Origin: Rubrivivax sp. | GTDB taxonomy: Bacteria > Pseudomonadota > Gammaproteobacteria > Burkholderiales > Burkholderiaceae_C | NCBI GenBank assembly: GCA_030680415.1 | Contig: JAUXVE010000095.1 | Span: 26,779 to 90,778 of the forward strand | Direction of reading: 5' to 3' | Length of the DNA: 64,000 nt | Part shown: positions 52,864 through 61,884 of the stretch, piece after piece | How the letters are laid out: every line of letters begins with the position of its first letter | Numbering within the stretch: position 1 is the stretch's first letter | Program-made: the position numbers and the translations under genes | The notes under the pieces: generated by a model | The model's input: only the letters and a program-made list of their open reading frames with translations | Told to the model about the DNA's origin: nothing | Database searches by the model: none

Positions 52864-54474
52864 ATGCCGATCCTGCAGTCGAAGCTCGACCCCCACTGCA
52901 CCGCCTTCCGCGCCAACGCCGACCGCATGGCCGAACGCCTGGCCGAAGTGCGCAACCTGGAAGCCAAGGTGGTGGCCGAGTCATCGTCCAAGCGCGCCAG
53001 GTTCGAAGCGCGCGGCCAGTTGTTGCCGCGTGAACGCGTGGCCCGGCTCATCGACCGCGGCAGCGAGTTCCTCGAACTCAGCCCGCTGGCCGGGCTGGGC
53101 ATGCACGACGACGACGGCAAGAAGAACGTGCAGGGCGGCGGCAGCATCGTCGGCATCGGCGTCGTCGCCGGCAAGCGCGTGCTGGTGTCGGCCAGCGACA
53201 GCGCCGTCAAGGGCGGCACCGTGGCGCCGATGGGGCTGAAGAAGGCGCTGCGGGCGCAGGAGCTGGCGCGCGAGAACAAGTTGCCGCTGATTGCGCTGGT
53301 GGAATCCGGCGGCGCCAACCTCATGTACCAGGCCGAGATCTTCGTCGACGGCGGGCGCACCTTCGCCAACCAGGCGCGGCTCTCAAGCGCCGGCATCCCG
53401 CAGATCGCCGTCGTGCACGGCGCGTCGACGGCCGGCGGCGCCTACCTGCCGGGCCTCAGCGACTACGTCGTGCTGGTGCGCGGCCGCAGCAGCATCTACC
53501 TGGCCGGCCCACCGCTGGTGAAGGCGGCCATCGGCGAGGACGCCACCGAGGAAGAACTCGGCGGCGCCGAGACCCACGCCCAGGTCACCGGGCTGGGCGA
53601 GTACCTGACCGAGAACGACGCCCACGCCATCGCGCTGACGCGCGAACTGGTCGACAAGCTGCCCTGGGACACCGTGCCGCCGCCGGCCGCGGCCGCAGCG
53701 CCGCTGCACGCCGCCGAAGAGCTGATGGGCGTCGTGCCCGCCGACGAGCGCGAACCCTACGACGTGCGCGAGGTCATCGCCCGCCTCGTCGACGGCTCCG
53801 ACTTCCTGGAGTTCAAGACCCTCTATGCCACCGACACCGTCTGCGGCCACGCCCGCATCCACGGCTTTGCCGTGGGCCTGGTCGGCAACAACGGGCCGAT
53901 CCAGCCCGCCGGTTCCACCAAAGCGGCGCAGTTCATCCAGCTCTGCGACCAGTCGGGCACGCCGCTGGTCTTCCTGCAGAACACCACCGGCTACATGGTC
54001 GGCAAGGCGGCCGAACAGGCCGGCGCCATCAAGCACGGCAGCAAGATGATCCAGGCCGTGGCCAACGCACGGGTGGCCAAGTTCACCGTCGTGCTCGGCG
54101 GCAGCTACGGTGCCGGGAACTACGGCATGTGCGGCCGCGGTTTCGACCCGCGCTTCATCTTCAGCTGGCCCAGCGCGCGTACCGCGGTGATGGGCGGCGC
54201 GCAGGCGGCCAAGGTGATGGACATCGTCAACCGCAACAAGCTCGAACGCCTGGGCCTGCCCGCCAACGACGAGGCGCTCGGCGCCATGAGCGACGCGCTG
54301 CGCCAGCGGCTCGACGCCGAGAGCGCCGCGCTCTTCGGCACCGCGCGGTTGTGGGACGACGGCATCATCGACCCGCGCGACACGCGCCGCATCCTCGGCC
54401 TGTGCCTGGCCATCACGAGCGAGGCCGAACGGCGCACGCTGCGGCCCAACACGTTCGGCATCGCCCGCCTTTGA
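52864..54474 (+). CDS. Acyl-CoA carboxylase, carboxyltransferase (beta) subunit, geranyl-CoA carboxylase-like
   Basis: 536 residues from ATG 52864. Transfers carboxyl from biotin to an acyl-CoA. Crotonase-like halves: ALVESGGANLMYQAEIFVDG, VVHGASTAGGAYLPGLSDYV, YLAGPPLVKAAIGEDATEEE, then LVGNNGPIQPAGSTKAAQFI and VVLGGSYGAGNYGMCGRGFD. The segment NLMYQAEIFVDGGRTFANQA differs from 3-methylcrotonyl-CoA carboxylase (NLPRQDEVFPD...), and GLSDYVVLVRGRSSIYLAGP fits the geranyl-CoA carboxylase branch. Gene order SDR-CT-ACAD-ECH-BC equals atuB-C-D-E-F of Pseudomonas. The partner biotin subunit encoded downstream has an internal stop. Confidence 0.88.
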   Translation: MPILQSKLDPHCTAFRANADRMAERLAEVRNLEAKVVAESSSKRARFEARGQLLPRERVARLIDRGSEFLELSPLAGLGMHDDDGKKNVQGGGSIVGIGVVAGKRVLVSASDSAVKGGTVAPMGLKKALRAQELARENKLPLIALVESGGANLMYQAEIFVDGGRTFANQARLSSAGIPQIAVVHGASTAGGAYLPGLSDYVVLVRGRSSIYLAGPPLVKAAIGEDATEEELGGAETHAQVTGLGEYLTENDAHAIALTRELVDKLPWDTVPPPAAAAAPLHAAEELMGVVPADEREPYDVREVIARLVDGSDFLEFKTLYATDTVCGHARIHGFAVGLVGNNGPIQPAGSTKAAQFIQLCDQSGTPLVFLQNTTGYMVGKAAEQAGAIKHGSKMIQAVANARVAKFTVVLGGSYGAGNYGMCGRGFDPRFIFSWPSARTAVMGGAQAAKVMDIVNRNKLERLGLPANDEALGAMSDALRQRLDAESAALFGTARLWDDGIIDPRDTRRILGLCLAITSEAERRTLRPNTFGIARL

Positions 54475-54493
54475 GACACCACGAGAGACAGCC

Positions 54494-55648
54494 ATGAAAT
54501 TCACCCCCGAACACCGCGCGCTCGAAGACACCGTCGTCAAGTTCTGCGACAAGGAACTCAACCCGCACATCCCGCAATGGGAAGCGCAGGGCCAGTTCCC
54601 CGCCCACGAGGTGTTCAAGAAACTCGGCCAGCTGGGCCTGCTGGGCCTGAAGTACCCCGAGGAATTCGGCGGCGCAGGGCTCGACTTCAGCTACAGCATG
54701 GTGATGGCCGAGGCGCTGGGCCAGTGCAACTGCGGCGGCGTGCCGATGGCCATCGGCGTGCACACCGACATGGCGACACCGGCGCTGGCGCGCTTCGGCA
54801 GCGACGAACTGCGGCACGAGTTCCTCACGCCCACGATCGCCGGCGACGTGGTGGCCTGCCTGGGCGTCAGCGAACCCGGCGGCGGCAGCGACGTGGCCGC
54901 CGTGAAGACCAGCGCGCGCAGCGACGGCGGCGACTACATCGTCAACGGCACCAAGATGTGGATCACCAACGGCATGCAGGCCGACTGGTGCTGCCTCCTG
55001 GCCAACACCAGCGACGGCCCGCCGCACAAGAACAAGAGCCTGATCGTGGTGCCGATGAACAGCCCCGGCATCACGCGCCAGAAGATTCACAAGATCGGCA
55101 TGCACAGCAGCGACACCGCGCAGCTGTTCTTCGACAACGTGCGGGTGCCCAAACGTTACCTCATCGGCCAGGAAGGCCTGGGCTTCACCTTCCAGATGCT
55201 GCAGTTCCAGGAAGAGCGGCTGTGGGGCGCCGCCGGCTCGCTGCGCAGCCTGGACCGCCTGATCGACCAGACCATCGAGTACACGCGCCAGAGGAAGGCC
55301 TTCGGCAAGAGCATCCTCGACAACCAGGTCGTGCACTTCCGCCTGGCCGAGTTGCGCACCGAAGTCGAGGCGCTGCGCGCATTGACCTACCGCGCGGTGG
55401 AGATGTACGTCGGCGGCAAGGACGTGACCAAGCTCGCCAGCATGGCCAAGCTCAAGTGCGGGCGGCTGAGCCGCGAGGTCGCCGACGCCTGCCTGCAATA
55501 CTGGGGCGGCATGGGCTACACCGCCGACAACCCGGCCTCGCAGGCCTATCGCGACAGCCGGCTCATCAGCATCGGTGGCGGCGCCGACGAGATCATGCTC
55601 GGCATCATCTGCAAGCTCGAAGGCACGCTGCCGGGCAGGACGTCTTGA
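54494..55648 (+). CDS. Acyl-CoA dehydrogenase (citronellyl-CoA dehydrogenase-like)
   Basis: 384 residues. FAD flavoprotein introducing an alpha-beta double bond: VVACLGVSEPGGGSDVAAVK, DYIVNGTKMWITNGMQADWC, YTRQRKAFGKSILDNQVVHF and CLQYWGGMGYTADNPASQAY, RDSRLISIGGGADEIMLGII. In the Atu arrangement the enzyme at this position oxidises citronellyl-CoA; here that is inferred from gene order and not from active-site residues. Starts 20 bases after the carboxyltransferase, and is coupled to the hydratase by a TTGA overlap. Confidence 0.9.
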   Translation: MKFTPEHRALEDTVVKFCDKELNPHIPQWEAQGQFPAHEVFKKLGQLGLLGLKYPEEFGGAGLDFSYSMVMAEALGQCNCGGVPMAIGVHTDMATPALARFGSDELRHEFLTPTIAGDVVACLGVSEPGGGSDVAAVKTSARSDGGDYIVNGTKMWITNGMQADWCCLLANTSDGPPHKNKSLIVVPMNSPGITRQKIHKIGMHSSDTAQLFFDNVRVPKRYLIGQEGLGFTFQMLQFQEERLWGAAGSLRSLDRLIDQTIEYTRQRKAFGKSILDNQVVHFRLAELRTEVEALRALTYRAVEMYVGGKDVTKLASMAKLKCGRLSREVADACLQYWGGMGYTADNPASQAYRDSRLISIGGGADEIMLGIICKLEGTLPGRTS

Positions 55649-56454
55649 GCACCGCGCCGGCCGACTTCGAGACCCTGGCGCTGCGGCGCGACGGGCCGGT
55701 GCTGCACGTCACGCTGAACCGGCCCGAACAACGCAACGCGATGTCGCTGGCGATGGTGCTGGAGCTGCGGGAGACCCTGGCCGCGGCCGAAGCCGACGGC
55801 GACACCCGCGTGCTCGTGCTGCGCGGCGCGGGCGGCCACTTCTGCGCCGGCGCCGACCTGCGCGACATGGCCGGCGCACGGTCCAAGCTCGCCGAGGACC
55901 CGGAGGCGCTGGTCAAGGTCAACGCCGCTTTCGGCGACCTCTGCGTGGCCTATGCCAGCACCGGCCTGGCCACCGTGGCGGTGCTCGAAGGCACGGTGAT
56001 GGGTGGCGGCCTCGGACTGGCCTGCGTGGTGGACGTCGCGCTGGCCGGCTCGGGTGCGGTGTTCCGCCTGCCCGAGACCTCGCTCGGCGTGGTGCCGGCG
56101 CAGATCGCGCCCTTCCTCGTCGAGCGGCTGGGTTACGCCGAGGCCAAGCGCCTGGCCGTCACCGGCGGCCGGCTCGATTCGCAGGCGGCGCTGACGCTGC
56201 GCCTGGTGCACGCGGTGCACGCCGCCGGCGCGCTGGACCACGCTCTGGCCGCCGTACTGGCCGACATCCTGCGTTGCGCGCCTGGCGCCGTGGCCGCGAC
56301 CAAGGCGCTGATGGCGCGCGCCCGCTTCCACACCCCGTCTTCGCTGGTGCGGCGCGCGGCCGAGGTGTTTTCGCAGGCGGCGCTCGGCCCCGAGGGGCTG
56401 GAGGGAACGACGGCGTTCCTGGAGAAGCGCAAGGCGAGCTGGGTGCCGCGGTGA
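55645..56454 (+). CDS. Enoyl-CoA hydratase/isomerase family protein (AtuE-like)
   Basis: 269 residues from TTG 55645, overlapping the dehydrogenase stop. Crotonase features: LHVTLNRPEQRNAMSLAMVL, GAGGHFCAGADLRDMAG (oxyanion hole), VMGGGLGLACVVDVALAG and FRLPETSLGVVPAQIAPFLV. Of the two catalytic Glu positions of classical hydratases, the first (GGGxE) is Gly here while the second (PETSLG) is kept. AtuE, the isohexenylglutaconyl-CoA hydratase, and LiuC occupy this place in related operons. A partial carboxylase-start duplication follows before the biotin subunit gene. Confidence 0.88.
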   Translation: MSTAPADFETLALRRDGPVLHVTLNRPEQRNAMSLAMVLELRETLAAAEADGDTRVLVLRGAGGHFCAGADLRDMAGARSKLAEDPEALVKVNAAFGDLCVAYASTGLATVAVLEGTVMGGGLGLACVVDVALAGSGAVFRLPETSLGVVPAQIAPFLVERLGYAEAKRLAVTGGRLDSQAALTLRLVHAVHAAGALDHALAAVLADILRCAPGAVAATKALMARARFHTPSSLVRRAAEVFSQAALGPEGLEGTTAFLEKRKASWVPR

Positions 56455-56493
56455 GCTTGGGCAGTTTCCTGGTCGCCGCGGCAGAGGCGCACC

Positions 56494-56625
56494 ATGTTTG
56501 ACAAGATCCTCATTGCCAACCGCGGCGACAACGCGCGCGCAGCGGCCGTTGCGGCGAAGCCAGAACGCGTGATGCGCGAAGCGCATGCAGGCGAGCTCGC
56601 CGCGGTGGAGGCGCTGCATGTTTAA
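56494..56625 (+). pseudogene. Duplicated, diverged start of a biotin carboxylase gene
   Basis: ATG 56494 begins MFDKILIANRGD, nearly identical to the true carboxylase start MFKKILVANRGE located 124 bases downstream. The next residues (NARAAAVAAKPERVMREAHA) are unrelated to a carboxylase. The frame ends at TAA 56623-56625, which overlaps the true start. Likely a remnant of tandem duplication or recombination between two carboxylase genes. Confidence 0.6.
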
Positions 56626-58528
56626 GAAGATCCTGGTTGCCAACCGCGGCGAGATCGCCTGCCGCGTCATGCGCACCGCCCACCGGCTGGGCTACCGCAC
56701 CGTGGCGGTGTTCAGCGACGCCGACGCCGGCGCGCCGCATGTGCTGCAGGCCGACGAGGCGGTGCGCATCGGCGCCGGGCCGGCGGCCGATTCCTACCTG
56801 GACATCGCGGCCCTGCTTGCCGCCACCAGGCAGACCGGCGCCGACGCCGTGCATCCCGGCTACGGCTTCCTCTCCGAACGCGCCGATTTCGCGCAGGCCT
56901 GCGGCGACGCCGGCCTGGTGTTCATCGGGCCATCGCCGGCGGCGATCCGCGCCATGGGCGACAAGGGGGCCGCCAAGCGCCGCATGATCGAAGCCGGCGT
57001 GCCCTGCGCGCCGGGATACGGGGGCCACGACCAGAGCGATGAACGCCTGAGCGCCGAAGCCATGCGCCTGGGCCTGCCGCTGTTGGTGAAGGCCGTGGCC
57101 GGCGGTGGTGGCCGCGGCCTGCGACTGGTGCACAACTTCGACGAGCTGGCGGCGGCGATTGCCGGCGCGCGGCGTGAAGCCGCCAGCGCCTTCGGCGACA
57201 ACACGCTCATGCTGGAGCGGCTCATCGACAGCGGCCGCCACATCGAGATCCAGGTCTTCGCCGACGCCCACGGGCACGCCGTGCACCTGGGCGAACGCGA
57301 CTGCACCGCGCAGCGGCGGCGGCAGAAGGTGATCGAGGAAGCGCCGTCGCCGGTGGTCAGCGCGCCGATGCGAGCGGCGATGGGCGCCGATGCGGTGGCC
57401 GCGGCGCTGGCCGTCGGCTACCGCGGCGCGGGCACGGTGGAGTTCATCGTCGACGCCGAGCTGCGCCACTACTTCCTCGAAATGAACACGCGGCTGCAGG
57501 TCGAGCACCCGGTCACCGAATGCATCACCGGCCTGGACCTCGTCGAATGGCAGTTGCGCGTGGCGGCCGGTGAGACCTTGCCTTTGACGCAGGAGCAGAT
57601 CGTCTTCAGCGGCCACGCCATCGAGGCCCGCTTGTATGCCGAAGACCCCTACGACGGCTGGAAGCCGCAGGCCGGGCGCGTCGCCGGCTGGTGGCCCGAG
57701 CGGGCAGCGATCGCCGGTGCGGTGCGCATCGACCATGGCATTCAAGCCGGAACCGAGGTCACGCCCTAGTACGACGCGATGGTGGCCAAGGTCATCGCCC
57801 ACGGCAGCGACCGCGCCGACGCCGTGCGGCGGCTGACACGCGCGCTCGAAGACGCACCGCTGTTCGGCCTGCGCAACAACGGCCGCTTCCTGCGCGACCT
57901 CATCAGGCACCCGCTGTTCGCGGCCGCCGCCATGACGACGACGCGCCTCGACGAATGGGCCGCGAGCGGCGAGCCGCTGTTGCAGCGCCCCCTGCCGCCC
58001 GAGGCCGCCTGGCGCATCGCCGCTGCCGTGCTGGGCGGCAGCATCGCCGACGGCGTGCGCCCGGCCAGCGTGACGGCCTTTGAGCTCACGCTCGAATGCG
58101 GCGGCGAGACCCGAACCCAACACGCGCCGCCGCAAGGCGTGGCCGTGCTGTCGCTGGCCGACGGCGAACTGCGCTGCATCGTCGACGGCGTGCAGCGGCG
58201 TTTGCCATGCATGCAGGACGGTGCCACGCTGCATCTCTCGATCGACGGCGCCGTGTTCAGCTTCACCGAACCCTCGCCCTACCCCGCAGCTGCCGCCGGC
58301 GCCGACCCGAGCCGCGCCTGTGCCCCGGTGGCCGGCGTCGTGGCGCAGGTCCTGGTGGCGCTGGGCGACACCGTGGCGGCCGGCCAGCCGTTGGTCTGCG
58401 TCGAGGCGATGAAAATGGAAATGTGGCTGCACGCCGCCGCACCAGGCACCGTGACGGCACTGCACGCCGTGGTCAGGAGGTCGGTCGCCGCCGGCATGCT
58501 GCTGGTGGAACTGGAGATCACGCAATGA
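56618..58528 (+). pseudogene. Acyl-CoA carboxylase biotin-containing (alpha) subunit with in-frame amber codon
   Basis: Would be 636 residues from ATG 56618. Biotin carboxylase domain: KKILVANRGEIACRVMRTAH, DAVHPGYGFLSERADFAQAC, KAVAGGGGRGLRLV, ECTAQ-type loop seen as GERDCTAQRRRQKVIEEAPS, and FLEMNTRLQVEHPVTECITG. At codon 384 (57767-57769) TAG replaces the first Tyr of the conserved YYDAMVAKV. The same frame then continues without further damage to the biotin domain with its lysine motif CVEAMKMEMW and ends at 58528. Either the gene is inactivated by one base change, suppressed, made as two pieces (ATG 57779 follows), or mis-sequenced. AtuF position in the operon. Stop overlaps the DUF849 start. 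Confidence 0.85.
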
Positions 58529-59409
58529 CTGACGACAAGGCCATCCTCACCTGTGCGCTGACCGGCGTGCTCACCAACCCGAAACAGCACCCGGTGCCGG
58601 TGACGCCGGCGCAGATGGCTGCCGAGGCGTGCGACGCCTTCAACGCCGGCGCCAGCATCATGCACGTGCACCTGCGCAACCAGGACGAAGGCCTGGGCCA
58701 CATGCCGAGCTGGGACCCGGACGTCGCCGAGTCCGTCGTCTGCGCCATCCGCGCCGCCTGCCCCGGCGTCATCGTCAACCTGACCACCGGCGTCGTCGGC
58801 AAGGACATCTCGGGGCCGCTGGCCTGCCTGCGGCGCGTGAAGCCCGAGATCGCGGCCTGCAACGCCGGCAGCCTGAACTACCTGAAGATCAAGGACAACG
58901 GCGAATGGGCCTGGCCGCCGATGGTCTTCGACAACCCGGTGGCCAAGATCCAGCAGATGCTCGACGTCATGCGCGAGACCGGCACCCACCCCGAGTTCGA
59001 ATGTTTCGACGTCGGCATCGTGCGCAGCGTGGCGATGTACCTGAAGGCGGGGATGATCAACGGCGTTCCTGAGCTGAACTTCGTCATGGGCGTGGCCAGC
59101 GGCATGCCCTGCGACGCCGACCTGCTGGCGCTGCTGCCGCGCTACGCGCCGGCCGAAGCGGTGTGGCAAACGACGCTCATCGGCCGCGCCGAGATCTGGC
59201 CCGTGCACCAGAAGACGGCCGAACTCGGCGGCATGCTGCGCAGCGGGCTCGAAGATACCTTCTATCTGCCCGGCGGCGAACGTGCCGGCGGCAACGGCGT
59301 GCTGATCGAGGCGCTGGCGGCCTGCGCGCGACGTGCCGGGCGCGACATCGCCACGCCCGATGAAGCACGCCGTTTGCTGGGCCTGAAGCCGGCGCCGGCG
59401 CAGCCATGA
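58525..59409 (+). CDS. DUF849 beta-keto acid cleavage enzyme (BKACE) family protein
   Basis: 294 residues, start ATG 58525 (ATGA overlap). Zinc-dependent TIM-barrel enzyme that condenses a beta-keto acid with acetyl-CoA and splits it. Visible: ILTCALTGVLTNPKQHPVPV, GASIMHVHLRNQDEG with the two metal-binding His, VIVNLTTGVVG, PEIAACNAGSLNYLKIKDNG, FECFDVGIVRSVAMYLKAGM, ELNFVMGVASGMPCDADLLA and GLEDTFYLPGGERAGGNGVL. The natural substrate differs among subgroups. Coupling to the carboxylase cluster suggests cleavage of a keto acid from the same pathway; not part of the known Pseudomonas atu set. Confidence 0.9.
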   Translation: MTDDKAILTCALTGVLTNPKQHPVPVTPAQMAAEACDAFNAGASIMHVHLRNQDEGLGHMPSWDPDVAESVVCAIRAACPGVIVNLTTGVVGKDISGPLACLRRVKPEIAACNAGSLNYLKIKDNGEWAWPPMVFDNPVAKIQQMLDVMRETGTHPEFECFDVGIVRSVAMYLKAGMINGVPELNFVMGVASGMPCDADLLALLPRYAPAEAVWQTTLIGRAEIWPVHQKTAELGGMLRSGLEDTFYLPGGERAGGNGVLIEALAACARRAGRDIATPDEARRLLGLKPAPAQP

Positions 59410-59894
59410 CGGCCGGCGCGCCGGTGCCGCGCAGCACCGAGGAACAGGTGCTGCTCGACGCCGAACTGGTGGAGCTCTTCGAACGGCGCATCACCTTCAA
59501 CCAGACGCTGGGGCTGAAGATCGAATCGGTGCGGCCCGGCGACGTGCGCGCCACCTTCCCGATGCGGCCCGAACTGATCGGCCACTATGCCTACGGCCGC
59601 CTGCATGGCGGCGTCATCTCGGCCGTGCTCGACGCCATGGGCGGCCTGGCGGCGATGGTGGCCATCGCCGAGAACCACCCCCACGACAACACGCTGCAGG
59701 TGATGCACCGCTTCTCCCGTCTCGGCACCATCGACCTGCGCATCGACTTCCTGCGCCAGGGCCTGGGCCGCCATTTCGTGGCCACGGCCGAGGTCACGCG
59801 CCTGGGCGGCCGCGTCGGCTCGGTGCAGATGCGGCTGGTCAACGACGAGGGCTCGCTGATCGCCACCGGCGCCGCGTCCTACATCGTTTCCTGA
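59406..59894 (+). CDS. PaaI-type hotdog thioesterase
   Basis: 162 residues from ATG 59406 (ATGA overlap). Hotdog fold: FEREITFNQ-like start seen as LFERRITFNQTLGLKIESVR, MRPELIGHYAYGRLHGGVIS with the conserved HGG, AVLDAMGGLAAMVAIAEN, LRIDFLRQGLGRHFVATAEV and the end SLIATGAASYIVS. Hydrolyses acyl-CoA, possibly to recycle CoA from dead-end intermediates of the operon. Last intact gene of the plus-strand run; the decayed protease remnant follows. Confidence 0.9.
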   Translation: MTAGAPVPRSTEEQVLLDAELVELFERRITFNQTLGLKIESVRPGDVRATFPMRPELIGHYAYGRLHGGVISAVLDAMGGLAAMVAIAENHPHDNTLQVMHRFSRLGTIDLRIDFLRQGLGRHFVATAEVTRLGGRVGSVQMRLVNDEGSLIATGAASYIVS

Positions 59895-59983
59895 GCCCGC
59901 GCCGGCGCGCCCGACCTCGACGGGGGCGGGCTCGACGCCATTGGGCGTATCGTCTTCGGTACGCTTCAGCACGCCCGCCCGCC

Positions 59984-60591
59984 ATGTCCACCGCCTGCCC
60001 CGTGCGACTCGTCATCAGCCTGACCTTGGCCGCCGTGCCGCGCGCGGTCGCGCCGCGCGGCGCGCTGGCCGCCGACGAGCAGGCCCACGTCGACCTCTTC
60101 CGCACCGCTTCGCCTTCGGTCGTGAACATCACCAGCCTGGGCGTGCAGCGCGACCTGTTCAGCATGAACGTGCAGCAGGTGCCGCGCGGCACCGGCACCG
60201 GTTTCGTCTGGCACGAGCACGGTCACATCGTGACCAATTTCCACGTCATCCAGGGCGCCAACGGCGCGCGCGTGACGCTGGCCGACCAGACCAGCTGCGA
60301 CGCCGAACTGGTGGGCGCCTTCCCCGACCGCGACCTGGCGGTGCTGCGCATCGAGGCGCCGAAGGACAAGCTGCCGCCGATTGCACTGGGCTGCAGCCCT
60401 TCCGCCGCGGCAACCGCGGCGAGGTGCAGGCAGGCGACGTCATCACCGCCATCAACGACGAACCGGTGGTCAACCTCGACGACATGCTGACCCAGTTCGA
60501 GAGGCACCAGCCCGGCGAGACGGTCACGGTCTCGGTCTGGCGCGCCGGGCAGACGCGCAAGGCGAGCCTGGTGCTGGGCGGCTCGGACTGA
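59984..60591 (+). pseudogene. HtrA/DegP-like serine protease, catalytic Ser region deleted
   Basis: ATG 59984 starts a signal-peptide-like segment and the protease domain: LFRTASPSVVNITSLGVQRD, RGTGTGFVWHEHGHIVTNFH (catalytic His), AFPDRDLAVLRIEAPKDKLP (catalytic Asp), IALG. At about 60385-60395 the similarity jumps and changes frame to the end of the PDZ domain (GLQPFRRGNRGEVQAGDVIT, AINDEPVVNLDDMLTQFERH, TVSVWRAG), ending at 60591. About 190 residues including the GNSGGP motif are gone. Periplasmic quality-control protease family; this copy cannot be active. Confidence 0.88.
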
Positions 60592-60643
60592 AAGGCCCGG
60601 CGCGGGCCCGGCTGCAGCCCCGCCGAGCACGGGCAGCCGGCTT

Positions 60644-61056
60644 GTGCACCGTCAACGCCGCGCCTTGGCGCCGGTGCAGCAGGACGTGCTGTGGGCGCAG
60701 CACCTGGTGTTCTTCTTCCCGCTCTGGCTGGGCGACATGCCCGCGCTGCTGAAGGCCTTCCTGGAGCAACTGGCGCGGCCGGGTTTCGCCTTCAAGGAGG
60801 CCGCGGGCAATCCCTTCGGCGTCAAGGGCCTCGCCGGGCGCTCGGCACGGGTCGTCGTCACCATGGGCATGCCGGCGGCGGTGTACCGCTGGTTGTACCG
60901 GGCGCACAGCGTCAAGTCCCTGGAGCGCAACATTCGGGCTTCGTCGGCATCACGCCCGTCAGCGCAACGCTGATCGGCGGTGTCGACGGCCTGGGCACCG
61001 CGGGCGCGCAGCGCTGGCTGACCAAGCTGCGCCGCCTGGGCCGCGACGCCGCCTGA
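60644..61056 (+). pseudogene. NAD(P)H quinone oxidoreductase (flavodoxin-like), 5'-truncated and frameshifted
   Basis: The region encodes DVLWAQHLVFFFPLWLGDMP, ALLKAFLEQLARPGFAFKEA and VVVTMGMPAAVYRWLYRAHS of a MdaB/KefF-like flavoprotein. A missing base near 60932-60938 shifts the frame for the end (GFVGITPVSATLIGGVDGLG, AQRWLTKLRRLGRDAA), stopping at 61056. The first ~80 residues, including the FMN loop, are absent: the start directly follows the HtrA remnant. Probably the same deletion series affected both genes. Confidence 0.8.
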
Positions 61057-61116
61057 GGCCCGCCCCGGGCGTCGGGCGAGAATCGGCACCCATCCCCACA
61101 ACGCCTGCGCCCGACC

Positions 61117-61737
61117 ATGCAAATGATCTGCCTCGACCTCGAAGGCGTGCTCGTGCCCGAGATCTGGATCGCCTTTGCCCAGCGCACCGGCATCCCCGAG
61201 TTCTCGCGCACCACGCGTGACGAGCCCGACTACGACCGCCTGATGCGTTTCCGCCTGGACCTGCTGCGCCGGCACGGGCTGAAGCTCGCCGACATCCAGG
61301 CCGTCATCGGCGGCATGGCGCCCATGGCTGGTGCGCGCGAATTCCTCGACGACCTGCGCGCGCGCTACCAGGTCATCATCCTGTCCGACACCTTCTACGA
61401 GTTCGCCGACCCGCTGATGCGCCAGCTGGGCCGGCCGACGCTGTTCTGCCACCGCCTGGTGGTCGACGACGCCGGCTTCGTGGCCGACTACAGGCTGCGC
61501 CAGCCTGACCAAAAACGCCACGCGGTGAACGCGCTCAAGAGCCTCAACTACCAGGTCATCGCCGCCGGCGACTCCTACAACGACACCGCCATGCTGGGCG
61601 CAGCCGACGCCGGTTTCTTCATCCACCCGCCGCCGGGCATCGCGTCGCAGTTTCCGCAGTTCCCGGTGCATTCGAGCTATGGTGAGCTGCTGGCCGCGAT
61701 CGACGGCGCCGCCGAGCGACTGCGGCCAGCGACCTGA
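61117..61737 (+). CDS. thrH: Bifunctional phosphoserine phosphatase/homoserine phosphotransferase
   Basis: 206 residues. HAD superfamily: ICLDLEGVLVPEIWIAFAQR carries the nucleophile Asp in a DxEG form typical of ThrH, IILSDTFYEFADPLMRQLGR the second motif, and VIAAGDSYNDTAMLGAADAG the metal-binding Asp pair. The lysine of motif III lies in DQKRHAVNALKSLNYQ. ThrH dephosphorylates phosphoserine and can transfer phosphate to homoserine, linking serine and threonine synthesis. No pathway genes adjoin it. Intact despite lying beside two decayed genes. Confidence 0.93.
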   Translation: MQMICLDLEGVLVPEIWIAFAQRTGIPEFSRTTRDEPDYDRLMRFRLDLLRRHGLKLADIQAVIGGMAPMAGAREFLDDLRARYQVIILSDTFYEFADPLMRQLGRPTLFCHRLVVDDAGFVADYRLRQPDQKRHAVNALKSLNYQVIAAGDSYNDTAMLGAADAGFFIHPPPGIASQFPQFPVHSSYGELLAAIDGAAERLRPAT

Positions 61738-61884
61738 CAGCCCGCGTGGCATCTCGCACGCAGCCTGCCGCCGGCCGCTATGCTGCGCCCATCTGGCGCG
61801 GCTTTGATCTGGCGTAAGGCCGATGCCAGCCCGCAGGCGTCAACTTCACCCTTTTGACAATCCAGCCGGCAAGGAGACGACAGC

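Noticed and set aside
61850..61870. TTGACA -35 element for the thiolase at 61885
   Set aside because: It lies too close to the start codon for a -10 and a leader to follow.
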